Of a stretch of DNA of 64,000 bases, positions 13,898-29,174 are shown piece by piece. This stretch comes from Allacma fusca (Eukaryota > Arthropoda > Collembola > Symphypleona > Sminthuridae), in the NCBI GenBank assembly GCA_947179485.1, contig OX359249.1, forward strand, positions 48,557,402 to 48,621,401, given 5' to 3'. Position 1 is the first letter of the stretch; every line of letters starts with the position of its first letter. A program made the position numbers and the translations under genes. Under the pieces are notes generated by a model that worked only from the letters and a program-made list of their open reading frames with translations, was not told the origin of the DNA and ran no database searches.

Positions 13898-15520
13898 GGA
13901 GTCATTCTTCCCGGTCCATATGCTCACAAGCAGGAGTTCCTTACTATCTTTATGCATGTAGGCTCTAGGAGATGAAACCACGGACGATCCTCCATGGCCC
14001 CAACTCACTTCAGCGACTTAAGGAACCATAATGAGCGTAAGGAGACCTGGGCATAATAAATATGAAGTTGTACGCGTATTATGTAGTAATTACTCGTCAA
14101 GTCCCATATAAGGCGGTTCTTATGCATACAGTATAATAACTATAGGACTTTAGGTTCTAAAACATGGTCATAAAATATTGAAAACACCACACAAGGTGCA
14201 GTTATTATGAAGTAAAGAAAATATTTATACTCACCCGTGCGTACCTTCACGACAGGTATGTACAAGCATGGACGGATCCTGAAATAATTAACGCTTGATT
14301 TTTCTTTCTCTCTGGTGTCAAGGTAAAGCCGGAGAGTTGAGTGATGATTATGCTCTTTCCTAATGAGTCCTTGCTCTGTTTAGTTTATTGGCCTTTTAGT
14401 CCGCCGATAAACTCAACTTTGGCTCAGCGTCATTCCTCAGCTCTCTCAGCTCCACTCCATTGTGTACATTCCCTACCACTTCTCTTTTAAGGAAAGCTCA
14501 GGGATTTATACTAACATTTTCAGTCTCATTCGCAACTTTGCATTATTTCATTGTTTGGGTATAACTTACAACCTCGTCGGGGAAATTCATGTTTTCTTCC
14601 ACTGATTTTTTAGGTGGATTTTTTTTCATCCTAATTCAACTGATTGTGAGACGAGTAGAAGAATCTTAAGGAATGAATTCCACTCGTATGTATCATTTTG
14701 GAAGGTTATTGTAAGCGTTTGAAATATATGGAATTTAGATTTTATTTAGATATCAGAAGGAGACTCTTAAAAATATCATTTGGGCTAGTTAGACGTTAAC
14801 AAATGAAACTTCTTGGGATCAATGATTTTAAAAGGGCTGCTCTTTGATTTTGAAATTGAGCCAAAATGATAAATTGAGACCATAAAGCACACTACATGAT
14901 TGACTAATTGTGAGTGTTGAATCAGTTCTGGAATTGTGAATAAAAACAAGTCTATGATATTGGCATGCTCGAGTGATACATGCTCGTAAGATAAACGGAG
15001 CAAAGGAGGTTGGTCCAATTCGAAATAAAATCCACGACACCCCTGGCACTGGCCCAAATGTTCCGTTCTATAGAAAAATCTCAGCTGAGTGTATCGTTAG
15101 TCAAATCATCAAAGAATGTAACCAAGCAGGAGATTTATTGAAGTAAAACGGGAGCGCTTTTCCATGTTGTTTTAGAGCCCTTCTCCGAAAGCTCGTTTGT
15201 GACAAGATGGAGATTGACTTTTTGGAATGAGCCCATCTTTTTGAAAGCTCCTAACGAGAAACTATGCTACTCTTATTTTATTCAATCGGGGAGTCTCGGT
15301 GAGTGAACTTGATGCTAGAAATATAAGCAAAGGTGAGCAGATGGTGAGGAATGTGGATGAGGAGTCACGTCAATAAATCTAAGTCTGACGAGTGGTTAAA
15401 AACACGTCTCATTTATCATGACCGTTTGGGAACCAAGTGTGTATCAAAGTACTATATTCATCATCTTTATTTGGCAGGCAGGAGGAAATCTGTCTCATTT
15501 GATTCTCCCCGAAAGTCAGT

Positions 15521-15549
15521 GCACACTCACACACACACATACACACACG
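15521..15549. repeat. (CA)n imperfect microsatellite
   Basis: CA tract interrupted by CT and AT, followed by CACGCACAAA. Confidence 0.8.
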
Positions 15550-15732
15550 CACAAACTATCACAGAATATGTGTAAGACTGTAAATATTAAAAATACTAGT
15601 GTATACTACAGTACCGTCGTTTAATATTGATATGCTCTTACTTATTTATCTACGAACTATATACACTCATCTACGGATGAAATATAATTTTAATCTTTGC
15701 AAAACATCAGGAGAAATATCATGCTGTGACTG

Positions 15733-15753
15733 TAATAAATAAATAAATAAATA
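15733..15753. repeat. (AAAT)n microsatellite
   Basis: Five tandem AAAT/ATAA units in an AT-rich stretch. It could be the relic tail of a retroelement, but no element body is recognisable next to it. Confidence 0.75.
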
Positions 15754-17710
15754 AGAGCACCTATCCCGTCCCCATATCTGTGTTGAGTGGCTTATTTAAA
15801 TGTAATTCCTTCCAGTTGCTCTCCTACTCATTTCAATGCAGACAAGTGACATTTCCAGTCAGGTTGACATTTATTTCTGGTAATTCGATTCTTACTGACA
15901 TCAGGATTTTAACCTCCACAGTTCAACGAGTTCAAACAAATCCCTCCCTCCTGGCACCACCTCCTTTCAAGCCCTCCACAAAACCTTGTACGGAATATCA
16001 GCACAAAATATCAGCAACTTAGGAAATGATCTCAGTCAGAGTGAAAGGATTTTCCTCCTTTATACTAAACCACCGGTAATAAAAGGATGGTGAAATGAGA
16101 GTGGTTTGAAAAACAATACTTTAGGTTTTTGATATAATTTTGTTCCATACGGAATCTTTTTGTATATCTTAAAATCATGCCTGTACTTTGTGGTTCTGAA
16201 TATGTCTGGGCCTTGCTTTGGTTTTACTGTAAATTAAATTCTAATCATTGCACAATGTTCTCATCGACAGAGCAGTGGATTGTCGATAGGATTTCATGAT
16301 TTTGGTTGACACAAATAGATAGAAAACAGATGCATAAATTCACCTCGCTGTGAGTACAACCTTTGGGAAACGTATATGAGTAAAGGATAATAGCATTTGA
16401 AGTGGTTGATTCTCAAAGTGTAGTTAGTGTAAATGTGCGGTTTCGATTTGTTTGTACATTTGCCGCCGCCGCGGTTGGTTGTGAAATGAGTTGACTCTAG
16501 ATGAGTGTAGACAATAACAGAGACATCAAGAGAAATATTTCCGGTGTGTTATAATCGCTTCATCCAGGAGCCCATGACATGATATACATGGACTATGGAG
16601 AGTGACTGTTGTTGAACAAGAGGAATAAAAAGTTGTAAGTCCGTCCAGAGGGTTGGTAGAATCAGACCAGGAGTGTATATGTTGTCACGATATTTCCATG
16701 TTCGGCCTATAGTAAATACAGAATAGTATGTCGATCCAAGGATGAGTCGCATGTTGTCGATAAAATCCTCAACGGAGTCAGCCCAAAGGAGTAGAGTAGA
16801 GTGAGAGAAAGTAGCGCATACAATTTTGATGGATTTCATTACACAATGCTCTGGGACTAGTGTGACTAGCCTGGTAGGGGTCTAGTATGGGAAGAACACA
16901 AGGGCTCATATGTAGAACAATGTGGGAATTGTAAGGAGAGTATAAATAATGAAGGAGCATCAAAATGTTCGGAGAGGTGTGCGGATGACGTGTAAAAGTG
17001 AGGTTCGTTAAGTCTTGCAGGCGGGCTCCAGTTATGAGATCAGATAGCTTCCGACTCTCGACTGTCCGACCTCCCTGTCTGGATTACATAGATTAGATAA
17101 TTTAGTAAATTGAGGATCCCAAGTCGACTCTATCAAAGTTAGAGCCGGCTCAATGATCCACAAGTATAGTAGTTTCGTAACCATTTTTCATGCTGTGTGG
17201 TTCCTTTAGCCCCAGAAAACTCGTAACCATTTTCTGGGATGCTATAACGTTTTCTCCAGGAAAAAAAAAATATTTCCCTACGATGTAACATCACCTCACA
17301 TGGGATTGTGTTCTATTACAGCAGAGCACTTCCCTTGTTTTACCAAAAATCTTGCAATCTATAAACAACAGGGTGACCCAAATCGTTTACCTTCAAGGAA
17401 CGTTTCTCCATACAAACTTGCTTCTTCCGAACCGCGTATCCACACAATGAAAGAGCAATGTCATTGTCGGCGTAATGTGGCTCAGTATTTTCAAAGTATT
17501 TTTCCAATTCAATTTGAAACAACTGCTTTAGTAAACATGACTATTACAAAAACTCACAAGAGTTTTCACAGATTTTCACGGAGCAATTATCCATCCATTT
17601 AAATCTTTCCTTTCCGTCCCATCGTATAACTAATGGGAAATCCTAAGACATTTATGACTTGTCCAATGTTGCCAATGTTGTCGTCAGAGTCTGAAGTTCA
17701 GACTAGACTA

Positions 17711-17742
17711 CAATAATAATAATATTAATAATAATAATAATA
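17711..17742. repeat. (AAT)n microsatellite
   Basis: About 32 bp of AAT/ATA trinucleotides with one TATT interruption. Confidence 0.85.
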
Positions 17743-20700
17743 GAATAGCACCTTTAAAGTTACTAGTAAATTGTATTTACTATTCAATTTGAGACTCTTG
17801 AATATAAAAGAAATGTCTCGTTGGCTCCGTAGAAATAAGAAGCAAGTTGAAGATAGAGGATGAATCCAGATTTCACTTAACATCCGATACAAGGGATAAC
17901 AGCACTTTTGAGAATATGTTTGGCAGGTTTTGTCACCTGCGAAAAACGGTTTCCCTGAATAACCTCCCTTACAAAAGCGTTTAGTAAGATCTCTTGGATT
18001 TGCTTATTACCTGTCTAGCCCTGGTCCTCCAGTCACAATAATTCTATTATAATTATGACAATACTAATAAATGCATATTGTGAGTCGTAGACTGCTAATG
18101 GGACTATATGTATGATTCCCTGCTGAAATTAGGAAGCCTTTAGTGCTCCGGCTTAGGACCTTCCCCACAAAAGAGGAAGAGGAGTCCGGATTGAAAATTT
18201 TAATGGATGTGCGAAAATACGGATGGAAAAAGTGGTGAACACATGTAAAACTTATTTAAGAAGTCGTTAAAGTCTCTATACAGTTCCTAATAATCCTGTT
18301 GAGAAGAAGTTGGCTTTGTCGGTCTCCCTTTCAATGAGTCAAGTATCATGTCGTTTCAATTCCACCAAGTGTAAACAGTCGAGGGAACAAAACCGTGTGA
18401 GAAATGCTTCCCTCACCATTCTTCCCATTGTTCCCGTGAGCAAAGAGCTTTTATGACAAGGCTTCTTTGGCCTCCTCTGTGTTAAGCTCCACTCCGTACA
18501 ATATGTACATATATACATGGTCTCTCTACTCTCTGCCTGGAGAATAAGCTCTTGTAATACTGACTTAAGTCAAGTTCTCTAAAGGTACTTACAACAAGAT
18601 AATCATCGAGATTCACAACTCGTGAGTGAGCTTCTTACTATGACTTTATTGAAATGGGAGAAAGCAACTGTTTTTACAATTATTATGACTCTCTGCTTTT
18701 AGTCCCCACGACTTTGTCGTCCCATCCGAGCAAGTGTCTACAGATAGCATAGTAAACACAATCATGTAAACACGACACGACACGAGACTTGTCAAGGTTT
18801 AAAGGCTTATAACGTCTACCTCTCAACTCTTTTGTTTAGACTCAATTACTAAATATTAATATTAAGTATAAATGTACGACACTTGTAAATGAACTTACTT
18901 ATCCCAAATCTGTACAGATTACCTTAATTTTAGAATTATTTAAATTGCCGTAGTACCAGAGTTGAAATAATTATCTACTGTAAGTGACATTTGACTCGAG
19001 AATACTCCACAGTTGGGAGGAGCTTCATAGTAGGGCATTTACTTGAAACATTGTTGTTGTAATTTAAAATGCATTACCGTCTCCATGCAAATGTGTTGAA
19101 GTTCAAGAAAAAATGTATCAAGTTCATAGTAAAATCAAAGTTATCCGCACACTTACATACATTAATGGTTTTAAGGACAGGCCGTGGATAATGGATGGAG
19201 CAGTAAGTAGCATTGTTAAAATTCAAGTCAAATCTGTGAAAATTTCTAGGGAATCTTCTTCCTTGGATCTCATGAATATTTACTGGGATGCTAACAACTG
19301 GGGAGTAATTTAGTGGATTTTGAGATGAGCTAGGTAACCTACTTGAAATTCTTTATGATATCAGCCGTCACCTCACAGGCTACAGGAATGCTGGTTTATG
19401 GGTAGGGAAGAATGTAGCGGCTGCTGATTAAGCATTCATCTTTAAAATTATACCTGACAAGAGTCTCTTGGTCCCACTCTGTACAGAAATACAATTTGTG
19501 CTCTCTCAGAGATGGTTAGTTGTTGGGGTAATGGTAAAAGCTAGTTAAAATTGTTCATGCAGGAACGATTAGCACACATTGTGAAAATAATTTTTACAGG
19601 AGATTCCATGCTATTAGCTATACAGATATATATCTATCTCGTACATGTCAGAACTTAACTGCTCCTCAAGTGCTTATTATCAGCCAAGCCGAAGGTAGAT
19701 ATCTGTATGGGCTCCCAGTATGATAATTTGTGTCAAGCACTGTAACAATGTGTTGGCGAAAATAAACACCAAGAGAGTTTTTCCTTGAGTTAAAATTAGA
19801 ATGAGGCTCTCAAAAGAGTTGGACTAACACGACCAGACCTTAACTTCTGCTAATTATAACCAATATTTAGTGGTGTCTCATCCCATTTATGCTCTAATCT
19901 CTCAAAGTTTCCTTCTCCATCCCCCTCGACAGCTCTCCCAGTCATTTGCATACGGCCATTAGGATTTGTGAGGAATCCCACCTTATATGTGGTATGGAAA
20001 TCCAAAGAAATCCGTCGAGAGGCCATGTTCCCCTCCAAATGACTCTTAATTATATGTATCTTACGGGAATACTATTATTTAGCAATTTTGTCACTTGTAC
20101 AAGGAACTTGTGGCCTGGCCCGAGTTTTCACCTAATATTAGTAACATATTGACACGTGTCCTACACGCGAGGATGAAGAACTAAGACTTTTTTATATCCT
20201 CACTGTACACACAGATATGATGAAAAGGTCCTTTTTTTACAAAATACTTGCGAGAGGAGACTACTATGGTTGACAGCTGTGACTTTGTACAATGTACAAT
20301 AAACAATAGTCCTTGCACAATAATACTATATCCGTAATGGTAGCATTCCACAAAAGACTACCACATTTTAATTTAAATGTAATTACATGCATACGTTGGA
20401 GAAAGAAATAAACGAGGGTAATAATCAAATAAAAACAAAGCCATTCCAAGCAGGACTAAAGACGGTCCCAGACCAGTACAAATTTTGTTATTATTTAGCA
20501 TGATAAAGGTCCTCGTTAATTTAGTCCGCTTCACAAATCCCTACTAACATCTCCAAATATAGCTTCATGAGCAAATAGGAGTTTGGAGCTGAAGTCCGAA
20601 GATGTAAATGTCATAATTCATTCTGAACTAATAGCCTATCAAATCCTGTCTCCCTGAATGACTCCCAATGAGAAACAATAGTGGTTGGGGAATTGTTATG

Positions 20701-21649
20701 TTGCGTAAGTATTCATAAAAACACATGGGGACAGCAGAGCTGAAGATACTAACAATACGACAACATTGACTCAAGAGTTAGAAGTTTGAATTATTGTAGT
20801 TTGAGAGATTGAGCAGTCAGAGATATATTTATGTGTGTGAGGAAGTCGACCACACAGTGCTATAAGCATAGGCAAATATAGGAATTGTGAGAAGTTCAAA
20901 TAGGAATTTGTGTATGGTGTCGGCAATTATCATTACGTCCTAATACAAATGTCCACATTACCTTCATCTGTGTATCTGCAGCGGCCATAATCTATTGTTT
21001 GCTTCCCTCATAATAATAAATGTATTCTTTTCATCCCGTATTCGTCCTGTCATTGCCTCATACAATTAACTCGCTAGTATTCACACCGAGAAGGTTCTTT
21101 GGCTCATTGTCAGTCGTCACTCGGTCTGTCTATGGACAGCCTATACATAGCTTTCTACGTCCGCCCTGCTCAGAGCTCACACAAACAACAGGCATCATGG
21201 AGTCAAGGAAACCTTCGGAGAGTAAACAAAAAATAGTATGGGATTTTCATATATAATAGTCAGATGATAATGGGAGCAAATGGGGGGAGAGTATTTCTGT
21301 TTGTAATTATTTCTTGGGACACTGACGATGACGTCCTCTCAAGATCCATTTGTCGTCTGAAGTGAGATCCAGGGCGCCTTGGTGAGCAAGGAAGTGACGG
21401 AGTAAAGAGAATAATAAATAATTTGGAATAAATTACGCCATGATTATGTGTATCTAACAACTAAATGCAGAAATGGACGGGGGGAGAATGTGTAGCAGAA
21501 ATTAAATTGGTTGTGGATATTCTCGGGGTAATTGCTCCTCCGACCAAGTTACAATAATTTGTGGAGGAAATGAATAATTGATTATTTATTATTTTTTCTG
21601 CCTTATTGTTCATCCACCGCTCATATGTTTGTTATTGCTTTGGGGCTCC

Positions 21650-21674
21650 GTGTGTGTGTGTGTGTGTGTGTGTG
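21650..21674. repeat. (GT)n microsatellite
   Basis: Uninterrupted GT dinucleotides, followed by CTGAG. It produces Thr-His repeats in a spurious minus-strand frame. Confidence 0.9.
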
Positions 21675-24674
21675 TCTGAGTTGAGCCTGACTGTGTGAGT
21701 GGAGTTTTTCCAAGGAGTATCAAATCAGCAGGGAGATGTGCGGTAGGCGAGTCGGCTTTTATCCTAATGAAGATAATCGTCCATTGTGATGTTGGAGACA
21801 CATGAGAATTAATTTGAATGTAATTGAGACGTCGCACAGAGTCAGCCGTTTTATTAATTTCCGTTTATTCAAATCATATCATCATTGAAAATAAACTTTG
21901 TTCCAACTCTAGTACCACTGCTGTGTTGGGCCAGCGTAAATATTCTCATTTCCTGCTCGTAATTGCTCAACCGAGCACCGAACCTACCTCCATAATTTCT
22001 CCTCTTTTCTATTTCTATTTAGTTCATATCCCCCAACAATCAACACAGCATCTCGTCTTGTCCATGTTCATTTCTATTCATGTACGTTTTATATTGAGGG
22101 CTTGTGTGCACATGTCTGTGAGACTGTAGACACTCGTAGTTATTAACGTCTCAGGGATAACGAATTGGAAACGAAATGTCAATTGTGTGTTCCTTTTAAT
22201 CATTTTTACCTTGCCATTTACCATGTTTGCAAGGAAGCCCAAAACATTATAATAATATGTGGCTAAAAGATGATTGTGTAATTTCCCAGACGACATTCCC
22301 ATCTTTTTTTTTCTCAAGCTAATTACCTTCTCGCTCATCCCTGTCAGCTGTTTATATGTACAATGCTCACATTGCATTTATCATATTTTAGTATCCATCT
22401 CCGTCTTGTGTATAATTCGCTCCGGCTTCGTTGATCTTATTCATTGTTCTGGTAGTGAACTGCTACGGTTTATCGAATATACCTTACACACTTTCCCGTC
22501 CCTTGTCTTCAAAGTTACTTCAACTTTGTCATTTTAGGGAAATTATTCTAGATTTTCCCTGATGCTTCTAGCTTTTGTTTGCTTGTATCCCTGATTTTTT
22601 AATTTGACTGGAGAAAATATTCTGAATTACCTATACTTAAGATTGAACTTTTTTTCTCTAAATCTTAAAGCTCAGAGGTGTAATATGTATTTAGAATTTC
22701 AAGGAATATATTTGTACTAATAGTATTTTGTAGTATCCTGAACGAGCTGTAATTACTATGGATTTTGAAATAGTTTTTTTTTTAATATTATACATACGTG
22801 GCAAAGTACATTTTGAGATATGGAGTGTGGTATGGGCATTGGGAAATACTTGGGGTGACTTTTTATTTAAAGGAATAGTAGCTGAAGAGGGGTAACGATG
22901 ATTGTGCTCAATGCAAATGTAGTTTATGGTTACATGTAGGGAAAGTGAGGACCAAAGATGGAATACGAGAATAATTCCCATGACTGTGGCAGTCAAAATA
23001 ATTATCATTGTAATCATAGAACATTCAAAGTAATGAAGTTACTCTACGTGACGTACATGCATCTGTCTACATCTACTAGTCTTAATACGATACTGATTAC
23101 TTCTCCTATAGCCCTTCCATGAGACCTAACCGATTGGCATTCATATGTCATCCGAAAATGATACACGATCCTAAATGGGACTCCATAGTGGAATTCCAAC
23201 CCCACCAACACGACCCTTCCAACGGCTCTTGAGCACGGGCAAAAATGTGATTTACTGATTATGCGGCACGTTACTTTATTTAATGTGGTCTGCACCAAAG
23301 GTACACTGCATACATCAAGTCCTGTGTAGCTCAACTTAAGGGTCAGGAAAGGACATAATTTTTCATTATCTTACCCTCCTTCAGCTCCTTCCTCCTCTTG
23401 TATGCAATTATTAAAGGTGACTATGCATTACTCACCGGATATTAGATCAGGAGCCCTCTCCATGTACTAAGGCTATGGGAAGTTCATGTGTGACTGTATA
23501 CATTATGTAAGTACGATGTCATCATGTAATTCCTTCTTGCTCTCTCAGTGCATTCTAATAACAGAGAGACATGAGAGATTTGTATTTTAGCTTCCCGTCA
23601 ACCAATGCACACGGATGTGACTTTTCTTGTTGGACTTTCCTTCAATTCCATTATCTATAATTGGACAGGAATGGCTTACTAATACGAAGGCTCTTCTCCT
23701 TGTTGTAGAAATTGCTAATCTCCGAACTGAGTTGTGTTTTTAGGAATTCATTTTCTCACTCGTGCCAAAATTAATTATTCCTATTTCCAGACCCTGGAAA
23801 TTTCTGTTTGGATTTATCTCAAAATTGCAACACAATTTGCCAGAATTTATTCATTTTTAACCTAATTTAAAATCATTGAATTTGAATCATCATTTTGAAA
23901 ATAATTGTTTTTTTAGTTTCCATCCAAGTTTTAGTTCAATTCTGTACAAAATGTATGGCTGCTAAAGCTAAAATAAATAAAGCTAATAAGCTAATAAAGC
24001 TAAAATCTGTGATATTTCCATTCAAAAATTGGCTGCACTTTCAGATTAAGTCATTCTCTTGGAAATTTGAAGGTTTAATGAAATTTTGTGGATCGATTTG
24101 GTCGACATGGTAAAATCAGATTTTATACTCAATAATAATTATATGTGTGGAAAAACTAAACTGTGGGAAACTAGATTTGCTAGGATTTTGGATGATGATT
24201 TGAAGTTATTAGCATGGGACATAATTTGTTTTCCAAGTGTTTTGGAAAATTAGAGATGTTCCTTGAGGTAAGTTTCAACATACAAATGAAGTAGAGTCAG
24301 GTAACTATGGTGCGTGTGAAGTAGAGACGTGAAGGTGGTTGAAAAGCTATTGGAATAATTGCAGACATTTTGGAACCACAGGGAGGACTATGACTAAAAT
24401 TAGCACTTGTAAGCGCATAGGCTGGGGCGTGAATAATTAATGAAAATTGTAACTCAACAACTGCCAGAGTATGATTATGGTGTGCGTTGGTAAATACCTA
24501 CTTGTTATGCCTTGACTGCTATTACTCAAGCCTCAACTCTACTCCTCGCATCCCTCCGTCATTTCCATCATCCGTAATGTGAGTAGCTGGAAAAAGCATG
24601 TGATTTTCCAAGGCTCACATGCCCTACCTATAGATCCAGTGTGAAATCCCTTCCTTGAGCCCACCGCCACTGTA

Positions 24675-24692
24675 GTGTGTGTGTGTGTGTGT
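24675..24692. repeat. (GT)9 microsatellite
   Basis: Uninterrupted GT tract in the desert. Confidence 0.85.
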
Positions 24693-27600
24693 ACTTACTA
24701 AAACAGTAGATTTCAATAGAATAATAAAGGTCTGACAAAAGCCCGTGAATATGAAACGAGTTCGATGAGGAGACAGACGGGGGGAAATCGATATTGATGA
24801 CTTTATTTTTCAGCCGGCACTCACTTCACATTGACTGGAAGAACCAACACTTAATAACTTTGTTTTGTTCCTCTCGTGTCTTTGCAAACAAAGGTGGTTC
24901 ATCATCATAATAATTCTTTTCTTTACCATTCCTCTTACACACACCGATTCAATAAAGACCACCTGGTTTAGTCTTCTTTACCCTTTTTCTCTCTCACTCC
25001 CTATATCATTCCCGCTCATTAAATAGTAACAATTCAAGTACATATCCCGAGTCCTCATGTACCACGAGGATGACTACACTACTTGGGAAATAAGGACAAT
25101 TTTCAGTACCATTAATTACGCTCACATTGTGAATTCCCAATTCTACTTTAAATAAGTTCCCGTTAATAACCCACACCTAGTCTGACGGCGAGGCTCAACC
25201 GTGGAAACATGCCTCAATGCAATTAAGAACCATGTACTAAAAGTTGTGTTAATATTATCGGTTTTTAATTGCTCCCAACTTTACAGGCAAAACGATCCCT
25301 TTCCAATTTCCCTCATCATCATGATCTTCCCAAACTCACCACGCTCTCCATTTACATACATGAATCTTTAATCATCGAAAGGAGCTTGGAAAGCCAACCC
25401 ACGATATGATTACCAACTCGAATTTGAGCAATTATAGCCCTTTCATCCCACACAAGTTATGGGGACTCAAATTTACCTCAGGTATATATGACATAATATA
25501 CAACAATATTTTGTATGTATGGCTGGATTTACATCCCAAATAAGTATATAATTTTTCCCTTCCTTCCATTGGGATTCCCAAGTTAATTCCTTCATACGGA
25601 GGAACGGTAATGTCCCAAAAATATTGGAGCCTATATGGTAGCTCAATAAAAGCAATTATCTCCCCTGGTGGATTTGCAATCACCTCGATGAATGTCGCTC
25701 TGTGATTGGTGCTGAAGAGGGAAAATAATTGAAATGCCAGGCTAGGGAATTAAGATTAGACTAACCCTCTATCAAGTCCATTAGTTTGTAATTCTCGGAT
25801 ACGACGGATTTCACGTCGGGTCTATGGATTTCAGACAGAGCTATAGGACAGAAAAAAAATAATAATAGTAATAGAACTCATGAAGTCGACAAACCAATGC
25901 GTGTGTGTCGCAATCATACAGTATATAGCCCTGTGCTCTGCTAATCTTTGGAATCCATTACATTTTTTCGCCCCAGCCGATGAACATGCTCTTGGGGGTA
26001 AGTGACTAAAAGATAAGTATAATGCTTGATCCAAAGTGAAAACCTAAAGTGGTTGCGAAGAAAATTTTTGTCGTGGAAAAATCATGTATGGAATAATTCC
26101 TCTGCACTTGCTTGTCTCCCCTGCATACTCGTACATATGTAGATATGTACATACGTCATAGAATCTGTGTGTATAATATACTCTAGTAGTAGTTACCTAT
26201 ACATAGATACCTCAGCTGTGGAATATCATCTCAAAGGAGCTACTCACTTTGAGGTTTGCACATATCTCTATACCTCTGGATGTGTAATTAAGAGGAAAAT
26301 TGCGAGCAGAAAGGGAACGTGTTGCGAGGCGGGGAGACGTGATGGAATTTTCGCATGTAAGTAACGTCCGCCTTCGAGTGTGATATTAGTACCAAGTGGA
26401 GGTAAGCTAATGGATGAAATTCTCCTATTCGATCTAAAATTACACTTTTAATCCACCGTACGATATTATTTTCATACTCAAGATCCACGTTTTGTTAAAA
26501 ATCCGCAAATCATCTAGTTATCACTTTTTTTCTCAATTAACTCAGAATTTTTTCAGGTAATTCCTCCCCATACCGTGTTTAATATTGCTCGAACATTGGG
26601 AAAAATGGAGGAATGGAATCCTTGAAATTACATCTTACTGCATAGAATGTATATTTTGTACAATGGATTTCCGAAAATGGTACTCTCCAAAAATTACTTG
26701 GATATAGGAGTGAGCAGAGCATAGAGTGCTACAGAGTTTTCCTGTTTAGCGTCTCAACATTCACATTAGAAGTTTAAATAGCTACAGTGTATATGCTCAC
26801 AATTGTTTTGAAACTGCAGTTTTTTTTTTCAAGGTACAAGTGGTGATAAAATAAAGTTTTATTACTGTTCCATTCAAGCATCCCCAACACTCTGGGTTCT
26901 TGGAGTTGAGAGAATGCAGGACGGTCACTAATACAGAACTTGCACCAATAACAGACCTGCCGTGCCTATATTCAATTTTCTCCAAAGGATTTCCTCTATA
27001 CCCGCCCTCGAAAACTTAATTAAAAACAGGTAGTATGTTCTGTGACTGAGTCCACTGTGTAGCCATGTATCGTGCTCTGTCTCGTACAGGCCTCTACCAT
27101 TCTCCTATTTGGAATGTGAAGTCGTATTTTAGCACCCGGATCGCCCATGTTGAGAGCTTATATAATATATATAGATATGCATATAATTATGTATGTGCAT
27201 GTATCACATGTAAATTCATTTACTACCATTTGCATGTTACAAGAGCCAGAAGCTTTGAAACAATTGTTGGTCAAAATTTGTACTTACCATTATTATTATT
27301 ATTGTCCTGGAGTACAAAAAAAGAGGGATCCTTGATCGATTCACATTTCCCATCAGGCATCCTTGCCCACGTAGGAAATTGCAATTTTGATTGAAATAAA
27401 AATTGGTCTACACCTCTTTTGGCTTTTCAGCCGCCGGAGAGAAACCATTTCCATAGCCTGTAGTTCAAGCTAACGTCACTCGAAGGTTAATTACCAAAGG
27501 ATCCCACCATTTTCTAAATTTCCCAAGGAACATGAATAACTTCTATTTTGAGTGATCAAGTTCCCGAGCTAGTCTTAATTTACAAATTGAATCAAAATTG

Positions 27601-28637
27601 AAAATCTGGCTAGATGTTGTTCATGTTTCAATATAACCCTCATAAATCATGGGTAATGTATTATAGTGATATATTATGATCGATTCTACAGGATAGTAAT
27701 CACGTCTGAATATTTCAGACCACTCAAACTTCATGATATGGAAATTTGCGAGGTAAATTATTAACAAAAGTACGTATATTCCGTCAAAGCATGCGAATCT
27801 CTCCGAGCTATAAGCATGAGGTCCATGAGGATACAAGTAAAAAGGAAAGTCCTCATTAGATTTATAATGTTGGGAAGGATTTGATTTTAGCACTGAAAAT
27901 AGGGGCATTCCAAATAAGCCCAGCACGAAGTAATCAAAAACTCTTCTAATGAGCTCATTGATCTATCAAAACTAACATGGGACAAGGGAATAATAGTATA
28001 TGGGGTATATTAAGGGAGAAAAATAATGACAGATGTGTTACAAGAATCTTGAGAAAGTAATTAGCAGTCAAGTCACACTGCCCGAGACCTATCATAAAAC
28101 GTACCTGCATATGTACTAATAATATCACATCAGGAATATGAAATGAAGAAAAACAAGTTGATTGTCAGTTGAGTTCTATCTCCGAGGATGGTAGACGTAG
28201 ACGCTGCCCATAGACCCATGTATCAAATCTAACAGGGAGGTATGCACCCCTCCACATAATCACCCATAATAATATGGACATCTGTCTATAGGCCCATTCC
28301 GCATACACAACTAAACTAGATGTAGCAATGTGTGAGTGAAGGTATCTAAATTACTTATAAGCCATTGAAGCTGACTATTATATCGCATTCTCATAAAAAG
28401 TTCCTAGATGTATCTACCTCCATGTATACTGTACTTGCGTGTGTACAGATAGGGAATAAAAATGGAAGGGACAAGTACAATAGGGCCAGAATGGGAAAAG
28501 ATAAGGTCTCCGTGTAATGGAGGAAAGCTTATGATGGTGTGTGGTTTTGTCAGGTTATGTTGTCCACGTGTGTGGGTAACTTGCTTAAATCAATTATGAT
28601 CAAGTTGAGTGTCTGGCACTATTTAAATAATTACATA

Positions 28638-28663
28638 TCTCTCTCTCTCTCTCTCTCTCTCTC
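28638..28663. repeat. (CT)n microsatellite
   Basis: Twenty-six bases of uninterrupted TC/CT dinucleotides. This is the longest perfect CT tract in the window. Confidence 0.9.
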
Positions 28664-29156
28664 AAAAACGATTATATAGTCTCCTTACCCAAGCAATAAT
28701 CCTCGCTGAGCTTTTCTGATTTCGTGGATAAACATTTGTGAATGAGGAGGAATTGCGGTTGAGATGCAAAAAATCTATAATAATTGCATGTGTTGTTCGT
28801 TCTGTGCGGTAGAAAATACCTCAAGTATTTCATATATTACTTGCTTATGAATTACAGTTTACATGCCTTCAGCCATGTATGTATACATCCTATTGAGAGT
28901 CCAATCCGTGCTTTACTCCGGTTGATAATTGAAAGAATACGTTCATTAGTTTTTTATTGCGAAGGCATCTCTCCCCTCACAGACCGCACATTCCTATACA
29001 GAAAGACAGTTAATTGGATTTTATGTAGAGGTGCAATTACTATAAATTGTAAGCGAGACAAGTCCGTATGGCATGTAATAGTTAAAAGTGCGAAATAAAA
29101 TTTCGTTAAATGAGCTTTAAGGTGTAAAGTCTGAGACTGGAGTTCAAGGGGAGATG

Positions 29157-29174
29157 TACATACATACATACATA
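29157..29174. repeat. (CATA)n microsatellite
   Basis: Four tandem TACA/CATA units, followed by TATCTAGAGATAGATA, a short palindromic stretch. Confidence 0.8.
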